DNA from: CAYGYG01 sp964354155
GTDB taxonomy: Bacteria > Hydrothermota > Tepidihabitantia > SM23-42 > CAYGYG01
Assembly (NCBI GenBank): GCA_964354155.1
Contig: CAYGYG010000001.1
Coordinates: 1-64,000, forward strand
Length of the DNA: 64,000 nucleotides
Reading direction: 5' to 3'
This document shows, one piece after another, positions 24,824-34,092 of this stretch. Within the stretch, counting starts at the first letter, position 1. Each line of letters begins with the position of its first letter. The notes beneath the pieces were generated by a model, which made no database searches, was not told the DNA's origin, and saw only the letters and a list, made by a program, of their open reading frames with translations. The translations under genes and the position numbers were made by a program.

Positions 24824-26545
24824 CTATTCAAAGAAAGCGTCGCGGTGGTCGACGATCTTGGGGTCGCCGAACAGGTACTGGTAGACGGTCCGGACTTTGG
24901 TTTCCTGGTCTTGATATATGGCCGCCACCTTAGTTGAGTCAAAGGGCATCCGGTCAAGCGCATCACAGCGAATGATGTAGGCGCCCCAGTCGGTAACGAT
25001 GTGCTTGGTCTGTTGCGGAACCAGCGAGCACAGGGCGCCCACCAGTTCCGGCGGATAATCGGTTTTCAATTTGGCGTAGTCGGCGGCCCGGATTGTCTCA
25101 ATCATGAACCTCGTATCACTCTGGGCCAGGGCCTCAAGCGAAGGGATCTTGGCCAGCGAGGCCTCGATGTATACCGCGGCCCTGACCGGTTCTTGCCGGC
25201 GGCGGTACTCGGCATAGACGCGCTCCTTGATGGCTTCGAAATCAGGTATCTGTTTCGGGATGATGCTGTCGAGGACGAAAACGAAATAGCCGCCGGCCCC
25301 GGTCTGGACTGCACCAACCGCACCGGGTTTGGCCTTGAACCCGAAGTCAAGCAGTTGACCCGGATTGTCAAGTCCCGGCAGGTACCGCTGGTCTTTGGCC
25401 AGCGGGCCGGTCGAGCGCACGGTAAGATTATTGTTCCGGGCGGCTTCATCGAAACTCAGATCCTGGGCGGTCTGGATAAAGGCATCGATCCGGTCCTTGA
25501 TCGCGGCGATGGTGGACGGCGAAACTTCGATCCTCACCTCGATTTTGAGGAACTCGCTTCGGTTGGTACGTTTCAAAATCGTATAGCCGCGCGGGGTCCG
25601 AATCGGTTCGGAAACCTGGTTGTCTTTGAGCTTTTTGAAAACGCCGAGCAACTCGATTGGCACATCCTGCTCGGTCTTGATCTTGACTGAGAGGTCACTA
25701 TTGTCGGCGTAGTCCTGGGCAATCTCGGTGAATTCCCGCCCTTCTTTCACGAGGGAGGCAATCTCATCAATCTGAATCTGGGCATTGGCCGTATCCTCGC
25801 TGGTCGCTTCTTTCGAGAAATGGGCAAACTTGAAACTGCGTTGTTCAACCGAGGCGAAATCGGCAAGATGATCTTGGTAATAATCGGCAAGGATCTGGTC
25901 GCTGACCTCGATTTGATCGCGGATGCGGTCGTAGGGCAGGTACAGAAAAGTCGCCGACATAATCCGGGTCAACATGTCGAAACGGAGACTTTCTTCCTGG
26001 GGGCTGATCCAGCCGGTCGTCATCAATTCCATACGTACTTTCTCCCGGGGCAGCATGTTACGGATTTCCATCTCGTACTTGAGCAGCCAACTGAAGTTTT
26101 GGGGATTCTGGAGCAGCATCTGGTATTTCTTGAAATCGAAAGCCCCGGTACTGTCTTTGAGCTCGGGAGTATCGAGCAGCTCGCGCGGGGGCTGGCTGCG
26201 GATGATCGTCCATACTTCTTCGTCGGTCACCGAAACCTCTTCCCGGGCGATGATATCGCGCCAGAGTTTTTCCTCGACGATCGCCTGCCAGACCTTCGCC
26301 TTGATCTCGTCTTCACCCATGCCGCGATACTGCTCGCGCTGCGTATAGGCCTCATTCATAAGACGACGGTACTCGGTGTAGGAAACGGGTATGTCATTGA
26401 TGCGGGCGATGATACCTTTGTCAAGGTCCCGCCGCTTGATGCTGACCGTCGCGTTCATGCCCCATTCGAAGAAGATCAGGGCGGCGAAGGCGAAGATGAC
26501 AATGAACAAGACAAAACGGCTCAGTTTTCTGAATTGGGTCATCAT
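24824..26545 (-). CDS. PpiD/SurA-like periplasmic folding factor, PPIase domain
   Basis: This 573-residue protein has one N-terminal membrane anchor (residues ~10-30), then a SurA-N-type helical region and a parvulin-like domain (LGVFKKLKDNQVSEPIRTPRGYTILKR). A second divergent parvulin-like copy appears (GFKAKPGAVGAVQTGAGGYFVFVL). It should fold or chaperone envelope proteins in the periplasm. Two consecutive ATG codons (26545, 26542) follow AAGGAGCG. It is 20 bp after larA and likely cotranscribed. Catalytic PPIase activity is not guaranteed. Confidence 0.85.
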   Translation of the reverse strand: MMTQFRKLSRFVLFIVIFAFAALIFFEWGMNATVSIKRRDLDKGIIARINDIPVSYTEYRRLMNEAYTQREQYRGMGEDEIKAKVWQAIVEEKLWRDIIAREEVSVTDEEVWTIIRSQPPRELLDTPELKDSTGAFDFKKYQMLLQNPQNFSWLLKYEMEIRNMLPREKVRMELMTTGWISPQEESLRFDMLTRIMSATFLYLPYDRIRDQIEVSDQILADYYQDHLADFASVEQRSFKFAHFSKEATSEDTANAQIQIDEIASLVKEGREFTEIAQDYADNSDLSVKIKTEQDVPIELLGVFKKLKDNQVSEPIRTPRGYTILKRTNRSEFLKIEVRIEVSPSTIAAIKDRIDAFIQTAQDLSFDEAARNNNLTVRSTGPLAKDQRYLPGLDNPGQLLDFGFKAKPGAVGAVQTGAGGYFVFVLDSIIPKQIPDFEAIKERVYAEYRRRQEPVRAAVYIEASLAKIPSLEALAQSDTRFMIETIRAADYAKLKTDYPPELVGALCSLVPQQTKHIVTDWGAYIIRCDALDRMPFDSTKVAAIYQDQETKVRTVYQYLFGDPKIVDHRDAFFE

Positions 26546-26565
26546 AACTTATCGCTCCTTGATGT

Positions 26566-27831
26566 TTAGTTCTTGGACAGAGCGGCGCGCAGTCCAAGGC
26601 CGGACGGGTTAAGATAGGCTTTAAAACCGTCACCGTGATTCTTCCTGATCTCGCTCAGGACCTCTTGCGCATCGCTGACCGGTGAGAATGATAAACTTTT
26701 CAAAATCGCGTGATTAAGTGATGAAAGGACATAGACCTTATAATCTTTGAGAATACGCGCGGTCACAAAGGCACGGTGACCGCCGACTTCGATGTTTTCT
26801 TCGGGGAAACGGAGCAGGTCGTCAGGCCGGTGCCGGCTTAAGTAGTCGGCGAACTGGCGGTTACCGACGCCGCGCGCCGCCTCGGCAAACAGCACGATCG
26901 AACCGCCCGGCTTGACAAACCCACGGGCTAAGTTCAGGATCTTGTGGGCTCCGAATAGGTCCTGGTCGTCGCCGCCGGCTGAGGTCAGCACGCAATCAGC
27001 CTTTTCCCGGACCGGAAACGCGAATCGCTTCCGGTAGTACCCGGCACCGGATTGAAAGACCGCGGCCGGGGAACCGGCTTTGAGCCAGATCGTCTTGCGG
27101 CTCGCCTCGATCACATTGAGCGAGTAGTCGACGCCGACCAAGTCGGCGGCCTGGGTTATCTCGGCACTGACGACATTATTTTCGAGGCGCCCGATTTCGA
27201 CCCCGGGACGGAGCAGCTTGGCATGATTCGCCCTTATTGTATCGTAGCCCGCGACTCCAGGTAAAATGGACTTAGGCCCGCCGGAAAACCCGGCCAGGTA
27301 GTGATAACTTATCCGGCCCGTGCTGATCCTGACGTCGGCACCGGCCACTCTTTCGTTGACGAAGACTTCAAGGCCGGTCGAGATCTTGCCCACGGACCGG
27401 AGATTCTGTCGGCAGTCGTGAAAGGTGAATCGGAACTTGTCGATCAGCGCGCCATACAATTCCCTTTGTTCTTCGGCGGTATGCAACCGGTGGGTCCCCA
27501 GCGCAATGATAAACTCGATTCTCTTCTCATCAACTCCGGATTCAACTATCTCGCCGGCTAGGATGTCGAGGATCTTTTCATAATTATTGATATTACGAGA
27601 GATATCAGATACGATGATCACAACATAGCCGTGCCGTTTCACCTTGAGTAGTTGGCGCAATGGTGCGGCGCCGACCGGAGCGAGCAGGGCCTGCTGGGTC
27701 AGTTCCTGTACGGACCCGGCGATGCCAATCGCTTCTGCGGACTTCGGGTCGTCGAGGACGCCCAAGACATTCCGGTCAGGTACTTCGACCACAACCTTGC
27801 CCGAACCATATGAAAAATCAAAGGCAGTCAT
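26566..27831 (-). CDS. larA: LarA-family nickel-dependent racemase
   Basis: LarA racemises lactate or related 2-hydroxyacids using the nickel-pincer cofactor (NPN). Key ligands known from LarA are present in order: His in ALGTHRLH, His in SYHYLAG, the cofactor-linked Lys in GGPKSILPG, and His in NHAKLL. The length of 421 residues is normal. larB, larC and larE are not in the window. ATG 27831 has no Shine-Dalgarno sequence; the promoter places transcription at the ATG. Substrate could be other than lactate, as the family is diverse. Confidence 0.9.
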   Translation of the reverse strand: MTAFDFSYGSGKVVVEVPDRNVLGVLDDPKSAEAIGIAGSVQELTQQALLAPVGAAPLRQLLKVKRHGYVVIIVSDISRNINNYEKILDILAGEIVESGVDEKRIEFIIALGTHRLHTAEEQRELYGALIDKFRFTFHDCRQNLRSVGKISTGLEVFVNERVAGADVRISTGRISYHYLAGFSGGPKSILPGVAGYDTIRANHAKLLRPGVEIGRLENNVVSAEITQAADLVGVDYSLNVIEASRKTIWLKAGSPAAVFQSGAGYYRKRFAFPVREKADCVLTSAGGDDQDLFGAHKILNLARGFVKPGGSIVLFAEAARGVGNRQFADYLSRHRPDDLLRFPEENIEVGGHRAFVTARILKDYKVYVLSSLNHAILKSLSFSPVSDAQEVLSEIRKNHGDGFKAYLNPSGLGLRAALSKN

Positions 27832-27836
27832 GACAG

Positions 27837-27865
27837 ATGATACGCGAAAAACGAGGTTTTGTCAA
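27837..27865 (-). promoter_or_regulatory. Promoter of larA, leaderless arrangement
   Basis: Minus-strand TTGACA, 17-bp spacer, TATCAT, ending 5 nt before the larA ATG. Confidence 0.7.
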
Positions 27866-27892
27866 GGATGCCGGGGTCAGGGAGATGCCGGG

Positions 27893-28294
27893 TCAGCTGC
27901 CGAAGAAGAATGTGATTTCTCGTTCTGGGTTTTCGTCGGGATTGGAGGCATGGACGCAGTTCTGGGTAATGCTTGTCCCGAATTGACGGCGGATTGTGTC
28001 CGGTGCCGCCTTCGTGGGATCGGTGGCACCGATCAGCTCCCTTATCTTCTGGACGCAGTTGGCCCCTTCAATCAGGCAGGCGACAATCGGCCCGGACGTG
28101 ATGAATTCAACAAGCTCTTGGAAGAAGTCTTTGCCGCGATGGATCGCGTAGAACGTTTCCGCGGCCGGCCGGTCAAGCTTGAGCATTTTTAGGCCGACGA
28201 TGGTTAAGCCGGCCGATTCGATTCGGTCGACTATCTTGCCGGTCAGCTTGCGCCGGACCGCGTCGGGCTTGATAAAGAGCAGAGTTTTCTCCAT
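27893..28294 (-). CDS. ndk: Nucleoside diphosphate kinase
   Basis: Ndk transfers phosphate from ATP to nucleoside diphosphates via a phospho-histidine. The 133-residue protein begins EKTLLFIKPDAVRR and has the active-site His in NCVHASNPDENPEREI (usually NxxHGSD), so the triad neighbourhood varies slightly. It ends the long minus-strand operon, 5 bp after the acyl-CoA synthetase. Confidence 0.95.
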   Translation of the reverse strand: MEKTLLFIKPDAVRRKLTGKIVDRIESAGLTIVGLKMLKLDRPAAETFYAIHRGKDFFQELVEFITSGPIVACLIEGANCVQKIRELIGATDPTKAAPDTIRRQFGTSITQNCVHASNPDENPEREITFFFGS

Positions 28295-28299
28295 GGTGC

Positions 28300-29985
28300 T
28301 CAGACCTTGACGATCTCCTTCTCGAAAATGTAACGCTTGATCTTCTTGGTCGTTGTCTTGGGAAACTCCTCATCGCGGATCCGGAACGACTTCACACGTT
28401 TATATTCCGCAATACTATCACACTGCTTATGAATCTCCTCCCGAATCAATTTCTCGATGTCGGCTTCCTCGAAAACGCGCCGTTCCCGGCCGGCCAATTC
28501 ATCAATCTTCTCATAATCCGGGTGGACGATGGCGTAGACTTCTTCTCTTTTAGTCTCGGGGTCGATACGCGGCAAGACAACTGTCTCCTTGATAAAAGGG
28601 CTGGCCAGAAGAGTGGTTTCGACCTCCTCGGGATAGACATTCTTGCCGCCTGAGGTCACGATCAGGCTCTTCTTCCGGCCGGCAATATGGAGATAACCCT
28701 CCTTGTCGATCCAGCCCAAATCGCCGGTATAGAGCCAGCCGTCCCGCAGCACGGCATTGGTCGCATGCTCATTGCGGTAGTAACCGAGCATGATGTTCGG
28801 ACCGGATGCGACAATTTCGCCAATCCCCTGTTCGTCCGGTTCGTTGATGGCGATTTTGACGCCGGGCAGCGGTCGGCCGACCGACTTGTTTCGAAAGCGC
28901 TCGGGGGGATTGACCGCGAGGACCGGCGCCGATTCGGTCAGCCCATATCCCTGCAGGATCGGTACGCCCAACGTCTCAAAGAATGATGAGACCCGTAGCG
29001 GCAGGGCGGCGCCGCCCGAGATGACGTAACGGATGCGGCTCATGCCGAGCTGTTCCCGGACGCTTCTGAACAGAAGGCCCGAAGCCGGACGGAAGGCACT
29101 CGAGATACTGTAGAAAATGCTGAAAAACGCTCTTTTGAAAACCGGGGAAGCCTTGATGTTGCGCACGACGCCCTCGTGGAATTTCTCGAAAAGCAGTGGT
29201 ACGCCGAGCAGGGCGGTAACACCGGTTTCGCGCATCGTCCCGATGATGTCCTTTGATTTCAGGCTCGGCGAGTAGGTGATGGTAGCGTTGTTGTAGAGGG
29301 GCACCAGGAATCCGCAGGTTGCTTCAAACGTGTGGTGCAGCGGGAGGATCGAGAGGAAATTGTCGTGGTGGTCAAAATCGATGAACTGGAAAACGGCGTC
29401 GACATTGCTGATTATGTTACGGTGGCTGAGCATTACGCCCTTCGATGAACCGGTCGTTCCGGAAGTGTAGATCAGCACCGCCATGTCATCCAGCGCCGGT
29501 TCGGCGGCAAGTTGCCGCGCCGCCGGTTTCTTGGTCTTAAGAACAGCGTCAAGGTTTTCCATGGATATGATGAACTTGAGATGGGGCAGATCGCGTCTTA
29601 TCTCGCTGAGCATGTCGGCAAAGCTTCCGGCGGCAATAATCGTCTTGACTTCGGCATCGTTGAGAATGTGTTTGATCTCGGCTTCTTTAAGGGCGGGGTC
29701 AAGCGGCACAGCAACAAAGCCGCCCTTGTGAATCGCCAGATAGGCAACCGCCCATTCCGGGCGGTTTTCCCCGATCACGGCAATGCGGTCCGACGACCGG
29801 CAACCGAGTTCGTGAAGTTCGGAAGCGAGGACATCGGTCTTCAGGTCAAGCTCTCGATAGCTCGTTTCCGAATATCCACTGGAGCGGCGGGCGCGGAGCG
29901 CAACCTTGTCGGGCATGCGCGCGGCGCTCTGACTCAGCATTTCGCCAATGGTAACGAGAGGTCGGCCTTGAGGCAGTTTACGCGT
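28300..29985 (-). CDS. Long-chain acyl-CoA synthetase (AMP-forming)
   Basis: It activates fatty acids to acyl-CoA via acyl-AMP. The AMP-binding motif YTSGTTGSSKG, the YGLTESAP motif, GDLGWIDKEGYLHIAGRKK, and the C-terminal GGKNVYPEEVE with downstream KTTTKKIKR are all present. The start is unresolved. Homology begins at VTIGEML, but no ATG, GTG or TTG lies between the upstream EIIA stop (29990) and ATG 29940, which is inside the conserved part. ACG 29985 (used here) or ATC 29988 would be unusual starts; TTG 30087 would overlap EIIA by about 100 nt. With ACG it has 561 residues. Confidence 0.93.
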   Translation of the reverse strand, partial: TRKLPQGRPLVTIGEMLSQSAARMPDKVALRARRSSGYSETSYRELDLKTDVLASELHELGCRSSDRIAVIGENRPEWAVAYLAIHKGGFVAVPLDPALKEAEIKHILNDAEVKTIIAAGSFADMLSEIRRDLPHLKFIISMENLDAVLKTKKPAARQLAAEPALDDMAVLIYTSGTTGSSKGVMLSHRNIISNVDAVFQFIDFDHHDNFLSILPLHHTFEATCGFLVPLYNNATITYSPSLKSKDIIGTMRETGVTALLGVPLLFEKFHEGVVRNIKASPVFKRAFFSIFYSISSAFRPASGLLFRSVREQLGMSRIRYVISGGAALPLRVSSFFETLGVPILQGYGLTESAPVLAVNPPERFRNKSVGRPLPGVKIAINEPDEQGIGEIVASGPNIMLGYYRNEHATNAVLRDGWLYTGDLGWIDKEGYLHIAGRKKSLIVTSGGKNVYPEEVETTLLASPFIKETVVLPRIDPETKREEVYAIVHPDYEKIDELAGRERRVFEEADIEKLIREEIHKQCDSIAEYKRVKSFRIRDEEFPKTTTKKIKRYIFEKEIVKV

Positions 29986-29989
29986 GATG

Positions 29990-30373
29990 CTAACCCCCGA
30001 CTCGCCTGATACTGTCTTTGCCCTTGTTGACCAGAAACTCAGCCAATTGGTCCCGCGGATACCGTTCGCGATTAATATAGAACTCAAGCAACATGAGCAG
30101 GTTCACGCCGCAGATGACCGGGACCTTCTTGCGCTCGCGGATGATCGCCATACAGGAGATCGCGCAGCTGCCGCCGGGAACGTCGACGAAGAGAATGCTT
30201 TCATCGGGATTGAACTGATCGAGGGCGGCGTTTATTGCGGCGAGCAGCTTTTCGCTGGACAGGCCCTTGTTGGATATGCCGACGATGCCTTCCGCGGGGC
30301 CGACAATGGAACTCAATGTTTCGATGAGGGCTTGGGGCAGTGCAGCATGGCCTATAACAATTGCATTAGTCAC
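29990..30373 (-). CDS. PTS system EIIA component, mannose family
   Basis: This 127-residue protein carries the phosphorylatable His9 in VIGHAALPQAL and the conserved VDVPGGSC turn of EIIA-Man (PF03610). It overlaps the rapZ end by 8 nt. In the well-known proteobacterial cluster hpf-ptsN-hprK-rapZ, a similar EIIA follows rapZ, so a regulatory phosphorelay role is more likely than sugar transport. No HPr or EI is seen here. Confidence 0.9.
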   Translation of the reverse strand: MTNAIVIGHAALPQALIETLSSIVGPAEGIVGISNKGLSSEKLLAAINAALDQFNPDESILFVDVPGGSCAISCMAIIRERKKVPVICGVNLLMLLEFYINRERYPRDQLAEFLVNKGKDSIRRVGG

Positions 30374-31238
30374 GATGGTCCATGTCGCGGTGCAGCAATT
30401 TCACCGCGCGCCGTGATTTCTTGAGGGCGCCCTCCAGCCACGTGCCGACCACGACCGAGCGATGCCGGCCCCCGCTGCAGCCCAGCCCAATAGTCAAGCA
30501 AGACTTACCTTCCTTTTCGTAGCCCGGCATGAGGAATTTAAGAAGACTGATAAGCTTTGTCAGGAAGAGCTTGGTGCGGCGGTGACCCAGGACGTACCTT
30601 TTCACCTTCTGGTGCGTGCCGTCGTATTTCATCAGGCGGGATTCGTAGTGGGGATTGGGCAGGAACCTGAGGTCGATGACGATGTCGGCTTCCGGGGGGA
30701 TACCGTGCCGGTAGCCGAAGGTGATTATGTTGACCGTCATGCCGTGGGCGCCTCGGCCCGCGAAAAGCTCGAGGATTCTCTCTCTCAGGGTCCAGACATT
30801 GTGCTTATCAGTATCAACTACTACGTGAGCCCTTTGTCGCAACGGCTTGAGCATCTTCCGCTCGCGGCGGATACTATCGCGCAAATCGCCTTGGTCCAGA
30901 GGATGAGGTCGTCTGCTTTCCGAATAACGGTGCATGAGGACTTCATCCGATGCCTCGAGGAAGAGCAACTGGTAGTCAAGTTTCAATCCGGCCAGCTCGC
31001 CGAAAACTGCTTCGATGCTCTCGAGGAACTCTCGGTCCCGGACATCGATGACCAGGGCGATCCGATTTATCTTCCATCCGGTTTGGGTGAAGATCTGGGC
31101 AAACTTGGGGAGCAAGGTTGTAGGTAGATTGTCGACGCAGAAATAACCCGAATCCTCAAGAATCCCCGACACCGTTGACTTACCGGCGCCCGAGAGTCCG
31201 GTGACGATGACGAAGCGCGGCTTATTCCAAGTCCTCAT
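30366..31238 (-). CDS. rapZ: RapZ-type RNase adapter/nucleotide-binding protein
   Basis: RapZ (YvcJ) binds nucleotides and, in enterobacteria, guides RNase E to the GlmZ small RNA. The 290-residue protein has Walker A (GLSGAGKST), DVRDREFLE, and the C-terminal FGYRHGIPPEADIVIDLRFLPNPHYE and GCSGGRHRSVV. Start ATG 31238 is chosen because the family starts just before the Walker motif; TTG 31256 is the alternative. It overlaps the hprK end by 17 nt. Whether it regulates amino-sugar synthesis here is unknown. Confidence 0.94.
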   Translation of the reverse strand: MRTWNKPRFVIVTGLSGAGKSTVSGILEDSGYFCVDNLPTTLLPKFAQIFTQTGWKINRIALVIDVRDREFLESIEAVFGELAGLKLDYQLLFLEASDEVLMHRYSESRRPHPLDQGDLRDSIRRERKMLKPLRQRAHVVVDTDKHNVWTLRERILELFAGRGAHGMTVNIITFGYRHGIPPEADIVIDLRFLPNPHYESRLMKYDGTHQKVKRYVLGHRRTKLFLTKLISLLKFLMPGYEKEGKSCLTIGLGCSGGRHRSVVVGTWLEGALKKSRRAVKLLHRDMDHRD

Positions 31239-32199
31239 CGGCGCGTTCTTCTTCAACCTGCCGGCGCTTCATTACCTGTTTCAGCTCATCATCATACTCC
31301 TGGGCGGGGTTGATACCGCGCAGTTTGAGGAGCTGGTTGATGGCGATGACTTCGACAATCGTCGAGACGTTCTTTCCGGGAACCAGCGGTATCTGGATAT
31401 GGGGAATATTGACACCAAGTATTTCCTTGAACCGGTCGGCAATGCCGGTGCGCTCGTACGTATCTTTGGTTTCATCCCAGAACACGAGCTCGACGACAGC
31501 CTCGACGCGCTTCTGACGACGAACTGCCTTCGCTCCGAAAACCCTGAAGACGTCGACGATCCCGACGCCTCGGATTTCGATATAGTGCTTAAGCCGGCTC
31601 GATTTCTCACAGCCGGTTCCGATCAAGAGGCCGGCGCGGTGGGTCAGCAGAATGAGGTCGTCGGCGATAAGCCGGTGGCCGCGTTCGACGAGGTCCAGAG
31701 CAAGTTCACTCTTACCGATGCCCGCCTTGCCGATCAGCAGGACGCCGACACCGAAAATGTCGACTAAGGTGCCGTGAATGTTGCAGCGCGGCGCCAACTT
31801 GATGTTCAAATAGCCGGTTAGTTGGTGGATGAAGGGTGTGGTCGAGAGCGAGGTGCGGAATAAGGGCACTCCCAGGCGGCTGGCCTGGGTGACAAGTTCT
31901 TTGGGGATCACCAACCCCTCGGTGACGACGATGCACGGCGGCCCAAAGCCAACGACGGTCCGAATCGCCTTAGTCCGCTGGGGGGCTCTGAGAATGGAAA
32001 GGTAGGCGCTCTCGGTCTTGCCGATAATCAGAATCCGTTCTTTCAGGAAGTACTCGGTGAATCCGGCCAGGGCCAGCATCGGACGGTAGATGTCGACGAC
32101 GGTGATGAAGCGTCGGTCGAGCCCTTTGCCGCCGGCGAGCAGTTCCAGTTTGAGGTCGTCTTTCTTCTCACGGTAAAGGGAACGGATCGGCAGGCTCAT
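31222..32199 (-). CDS. hprK: HPr kinase/phosphorylase
   Basis: HprK phosphorylates and dephosphorylates HPr on serine. The 325-residue protein has an N-terminal domain with GFTEYFL, a Walker A (GKAGIGKSE), IRGVGIVDV, and the C-terminal PLVPGKNVSTIVEVIA motif. Length matches the family. The ATG overlaps the hpf stop (ATGA, 32196-32199). HPr itself must be elsewhere or the enzyme has another target. Confidence 0.96.
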   Translation of the reverse strand: MSLPIRSLYREKKDDLKLELLAGGKGLDRRFITVVDIYRPMLALAGFTEYFLKERILIIGKTESAYLSILRAPQRTKAIRTVVGFGPPCIVVTEGLVIPKELVTQASRLGVPLFRTSLSTTPFIHQLTGYLNIKLAPRCNIHGTLVDIFGVGVLLIGKAGIGKSELALDLVERGHRLIADDLILLTHRAGLLIGTGCEKSSRLKHYIEIRGVGIVDVFRVFGAKAVRRQKRVEAVVELVFWDETKDTYERTGIADRFKEILGVNIPHIQIPLVPGKNVSTIVEVIAINQLLKLRGINPAQEYDDELKQVMKRRQVEEERADEDLE

Positions 32200-32516
32200 A
32201 ATTCTCTTTTGCCCTTCTGGGCCAGTCGTTTTCTTTCGCGGCGTTTGTCATGATGCTTCTTGAGTTGCTTCTCGACTTTGACGAACACATCGTGGATACC
32301 CTGATACATGTCGTTGGTTCTCATGTCGGCACGCAAGAAGCCTTTCTTCACTGAGACGGTGAGTTCAACTAAGTCGAGTGGTTTCTCTTTTTCAAGAATG
32401 AGATGGGCATCGATGATGAACGGTGCGAAGCGGTCGAACTTGGCGATCAATTCCTGGGCCGCGTCCTGCAGGGCTTCAGTCAGTGCAAAGTTGCGGGCGG
32501 TGATCTTCAGATCCAT
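32196..32516 (-). CDS. hpf: Ribosome hibernation-promoting factor, short form
   Basis: HPF/RaiA binds the 30S A/P region and inactivates ribosomes during starvation. This is the short 106-residue form (no C-terminal dimerisation domain), with ITARNFALTEAL, LILEKEK and a lysine-rich C-terminus. ATG 32516 is chosen because it has GGGAGG four bases upstream and starts the family sequence; in-frame codons further upstream overlap the previous gene's end. Confidence 0.93.
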   Translation of the reverse strand: MDLKITARNFALTEALQDAAQELIAKFDRFAPFIIDAHLILEKEKPLDLVELTVSVKKGFLRADMRTNDMYQGIHDVFVKVEKQLKKHHDKRRERKRLAQKGKREL

Positions 32517-32526
32517 GAAACCTCCC

Positions 32527-33141
32527 TTAGTCGCCACGGATTTTCTTGATGATTCCTTTTATTCCGGTTTCGTCTTTCTTATCATCGGCTCGGCTCTTTT
32601 CTTCTTTCATTACCCGCACCAAACCTGAAGAGACCAGACCAAAGAGGATTCGTGCCGTATCGAAATCGGGCAAATTGGCCTTGCGCGCGATTTCTTTGAT
32701 GCTGGTATGGCTGTCGACGAAAGACAGTACCTTCCATTCTTCGGGGCGCAGGTTGATGTTCTCGATACCGGCGTCCGGCACTTCAACGATTTTGACCTTG
32801 GCATCGAGTGACGGTATGACCTTTTCGATTCGCTGCCACTCATCAACGCGGCGGGCGGCTTCAAGGATGATGAACTGGATGGGCTGTCCGATCGTCGTTT
32901 CCGTGGTCTCTTCATTGGGGATGAAAACGAATTTACCTTTGGACCAACGCAGGATTTCCTGGATGGCGATTTCACCGGTTTGCGGGCCGGCCCGGGCATG
33001 AGTGACGATGCCGGTCTTGAAATAGATGACACCGACATTAGTTGATGTTTGAATGCGGAGGCAACCAGCCTTCTGGCCGAGCTGGATCAGTTGGAATATG
33101 TCCGTTATTTCGAAATCTTCGAGACTGCCTTCTAAGGCCAA
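32527..33141 (-). CDS. DUF4388-domain protein
   Basis: This 204-residue cytoplasmic protein starts with a DUF4388/PatA-N-like domain (LEGSLEDFEITDIFQLIQLGQKAGCLRIQ), seen in response-regulator-like and motility/biofilm-linked proteins. A winged-helix-like part follows (EWKVLSFVDSHTSIKEIARKANLP). The C-terminus is charged. The start is TTG 33141, immediately after the accA stop, with AGGAGGG overlapping that stop. It sits between accA and hpf. Function unknown; protein-protein regulation is likely. Confidence 0.85.
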   Translation of the reverse strand: MALEGSLEDFEITDIFQLIQLGQKAGCLRIQTSTNVGVIYFKTGIVTHARAGPQTGEIAIQEILRWSKGKFVFIPNEETTETTIGQPIQFIILEAARRVDEWQRIEKVIPSLDAKVKIVEVPDAGIENINLRPEEWKVLSFVDSHTSIKEIARKANLPDFDTARILFGLVSSGLVRVMKEEKSRADDKKDETGIKGIIKKIRGD

Positions 33142-34092
33142 CTAACCCTCCTGGACGATACCCATGCGCCGATACTTCTCAACCCGCTGTTCGATTAGTT
33201 TGCCGGTCGGCAGTTTGGTCAATTCGTCCAGTGTCGCAACGAGGACCTGCTTGAGATTCACGGCCATGCCGTTCCAGTCGCGGTGAGCACCGCCCACCGG
33301 TTCGGGAATGACCCGGTCGATGATTTTGAGCGCGAGCAGGTCTTGGGCCGTGATCTTCATCGCCTCGGCGGCCTCCTGAGCTTTGGTGCTGTCACGCCAG
33401 AGGATCGAGGCGCACCCCTCCGGCGAAATCACCGAGTAGTAGGAGTTCTCGAACATAAAAACGCGGTCGCCGAGGGCAATCGCGATCGCGCCGCCGCTGC
33501 AGCCTTCGCCGATAATCACGACGACAATCGGTGTTTCGAGCAGGGACATCTCCCGCATATTCCGGGCGATCGCTTCGGCCTGGCCGCGCTCCTCAGCACC
33601 GACCCCGGGATAGGCACCGGGCGTGTCGACGAGGCAGATAACGGGGAGCGAAAACTTCTGGGCGAAATAGAACAGACGTAGCGCCTTGCGATACCCTTCC
33701 GGATGCGGGCTCCCAAAATTGCGCCGGATTTTCTCCTTGATATCACGCCCCTTCTGCTCAGCGATAATGACCACCGGATACTGGTCAATCTGACCCAGGC
33801 CGGCAACAATGGCATTGTCATCGGCAAAAAGCCGGTCGCCGTGCGTTTCCACGAAGTCGGTGACGATCAGGTTAATAATGTCCAGGGAGTATGGCCGGCG
33901 GGGATGCCGGGCCAGCTGCACGCGCTGCCACCGGGTCAAGTTCGAGTAGATCTTCTTTCTCAGACGCTCGGCTTGCTTTTCGAGGCGCGTGATTTCCTCA
34001 ACGATCTCCGGCGATTCAAGGGCCTTGAGCTCCTGGATTTTTTTCTCAAGCTCAACGATCGGTTTTTCGAAATCGAGCCAGATACTGTTCAC
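33142..34092 (-). CDS. accA: Acetyl-CoA carboxylase carboxyltransferase subunit alpha
   Basis: AccA with AccD moves the carboxyl group from biotin to acetyl-CoA. The 316-residue protein starts at GTG 34092, overlapping the upstream stop (GTGA), and begins IWLDFEKPIVELEKKIQEL. Core motifs: DTPGAYPGVGAEERGQAEAIA, GEGCSGGAIAI and the ENSYYSVISPEGCASILW stretch. An accD is not in the window; accB and accC are 12-14 kb away in another operon. Confidence 0.95.
   Translation of the reverse strand: MNSIWLDFEKPIVELEKKIQELKALESPEIVEEITRLEKQAERLRKKIYSNLTRWQRVQLARHPRRPYSLDIINLIVTDFVETHGDRLFADDNAIVAGLGQIDQYPVVIIAEQKGRDIKEKIRRNFGSPHPEGYRKALRLFYFAQKFSLPVICLVDTPGAYPGVGAEERGQAEAIARNMREMSLLETPIVVVIIGEGCSGGAIAIALGDRVFMFENSYYSVISPEGCASILWRDSTKAQEAAEAMKITAQDLLALKIIDRVIPEPVGGAHRDWNGMAVNLKQVLVATLDELTKLPTGKLIEQRVEKYRRMGIVQEG

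Noticed and set aside
26566..27831. LarA linked functionally to HypD/HypE through nickel
   Set aside because: They are 25 kb apart with no shared operon or regulator, and the LarA cofactor is made by LarB, LarC and LarE, not Hyp proteins.
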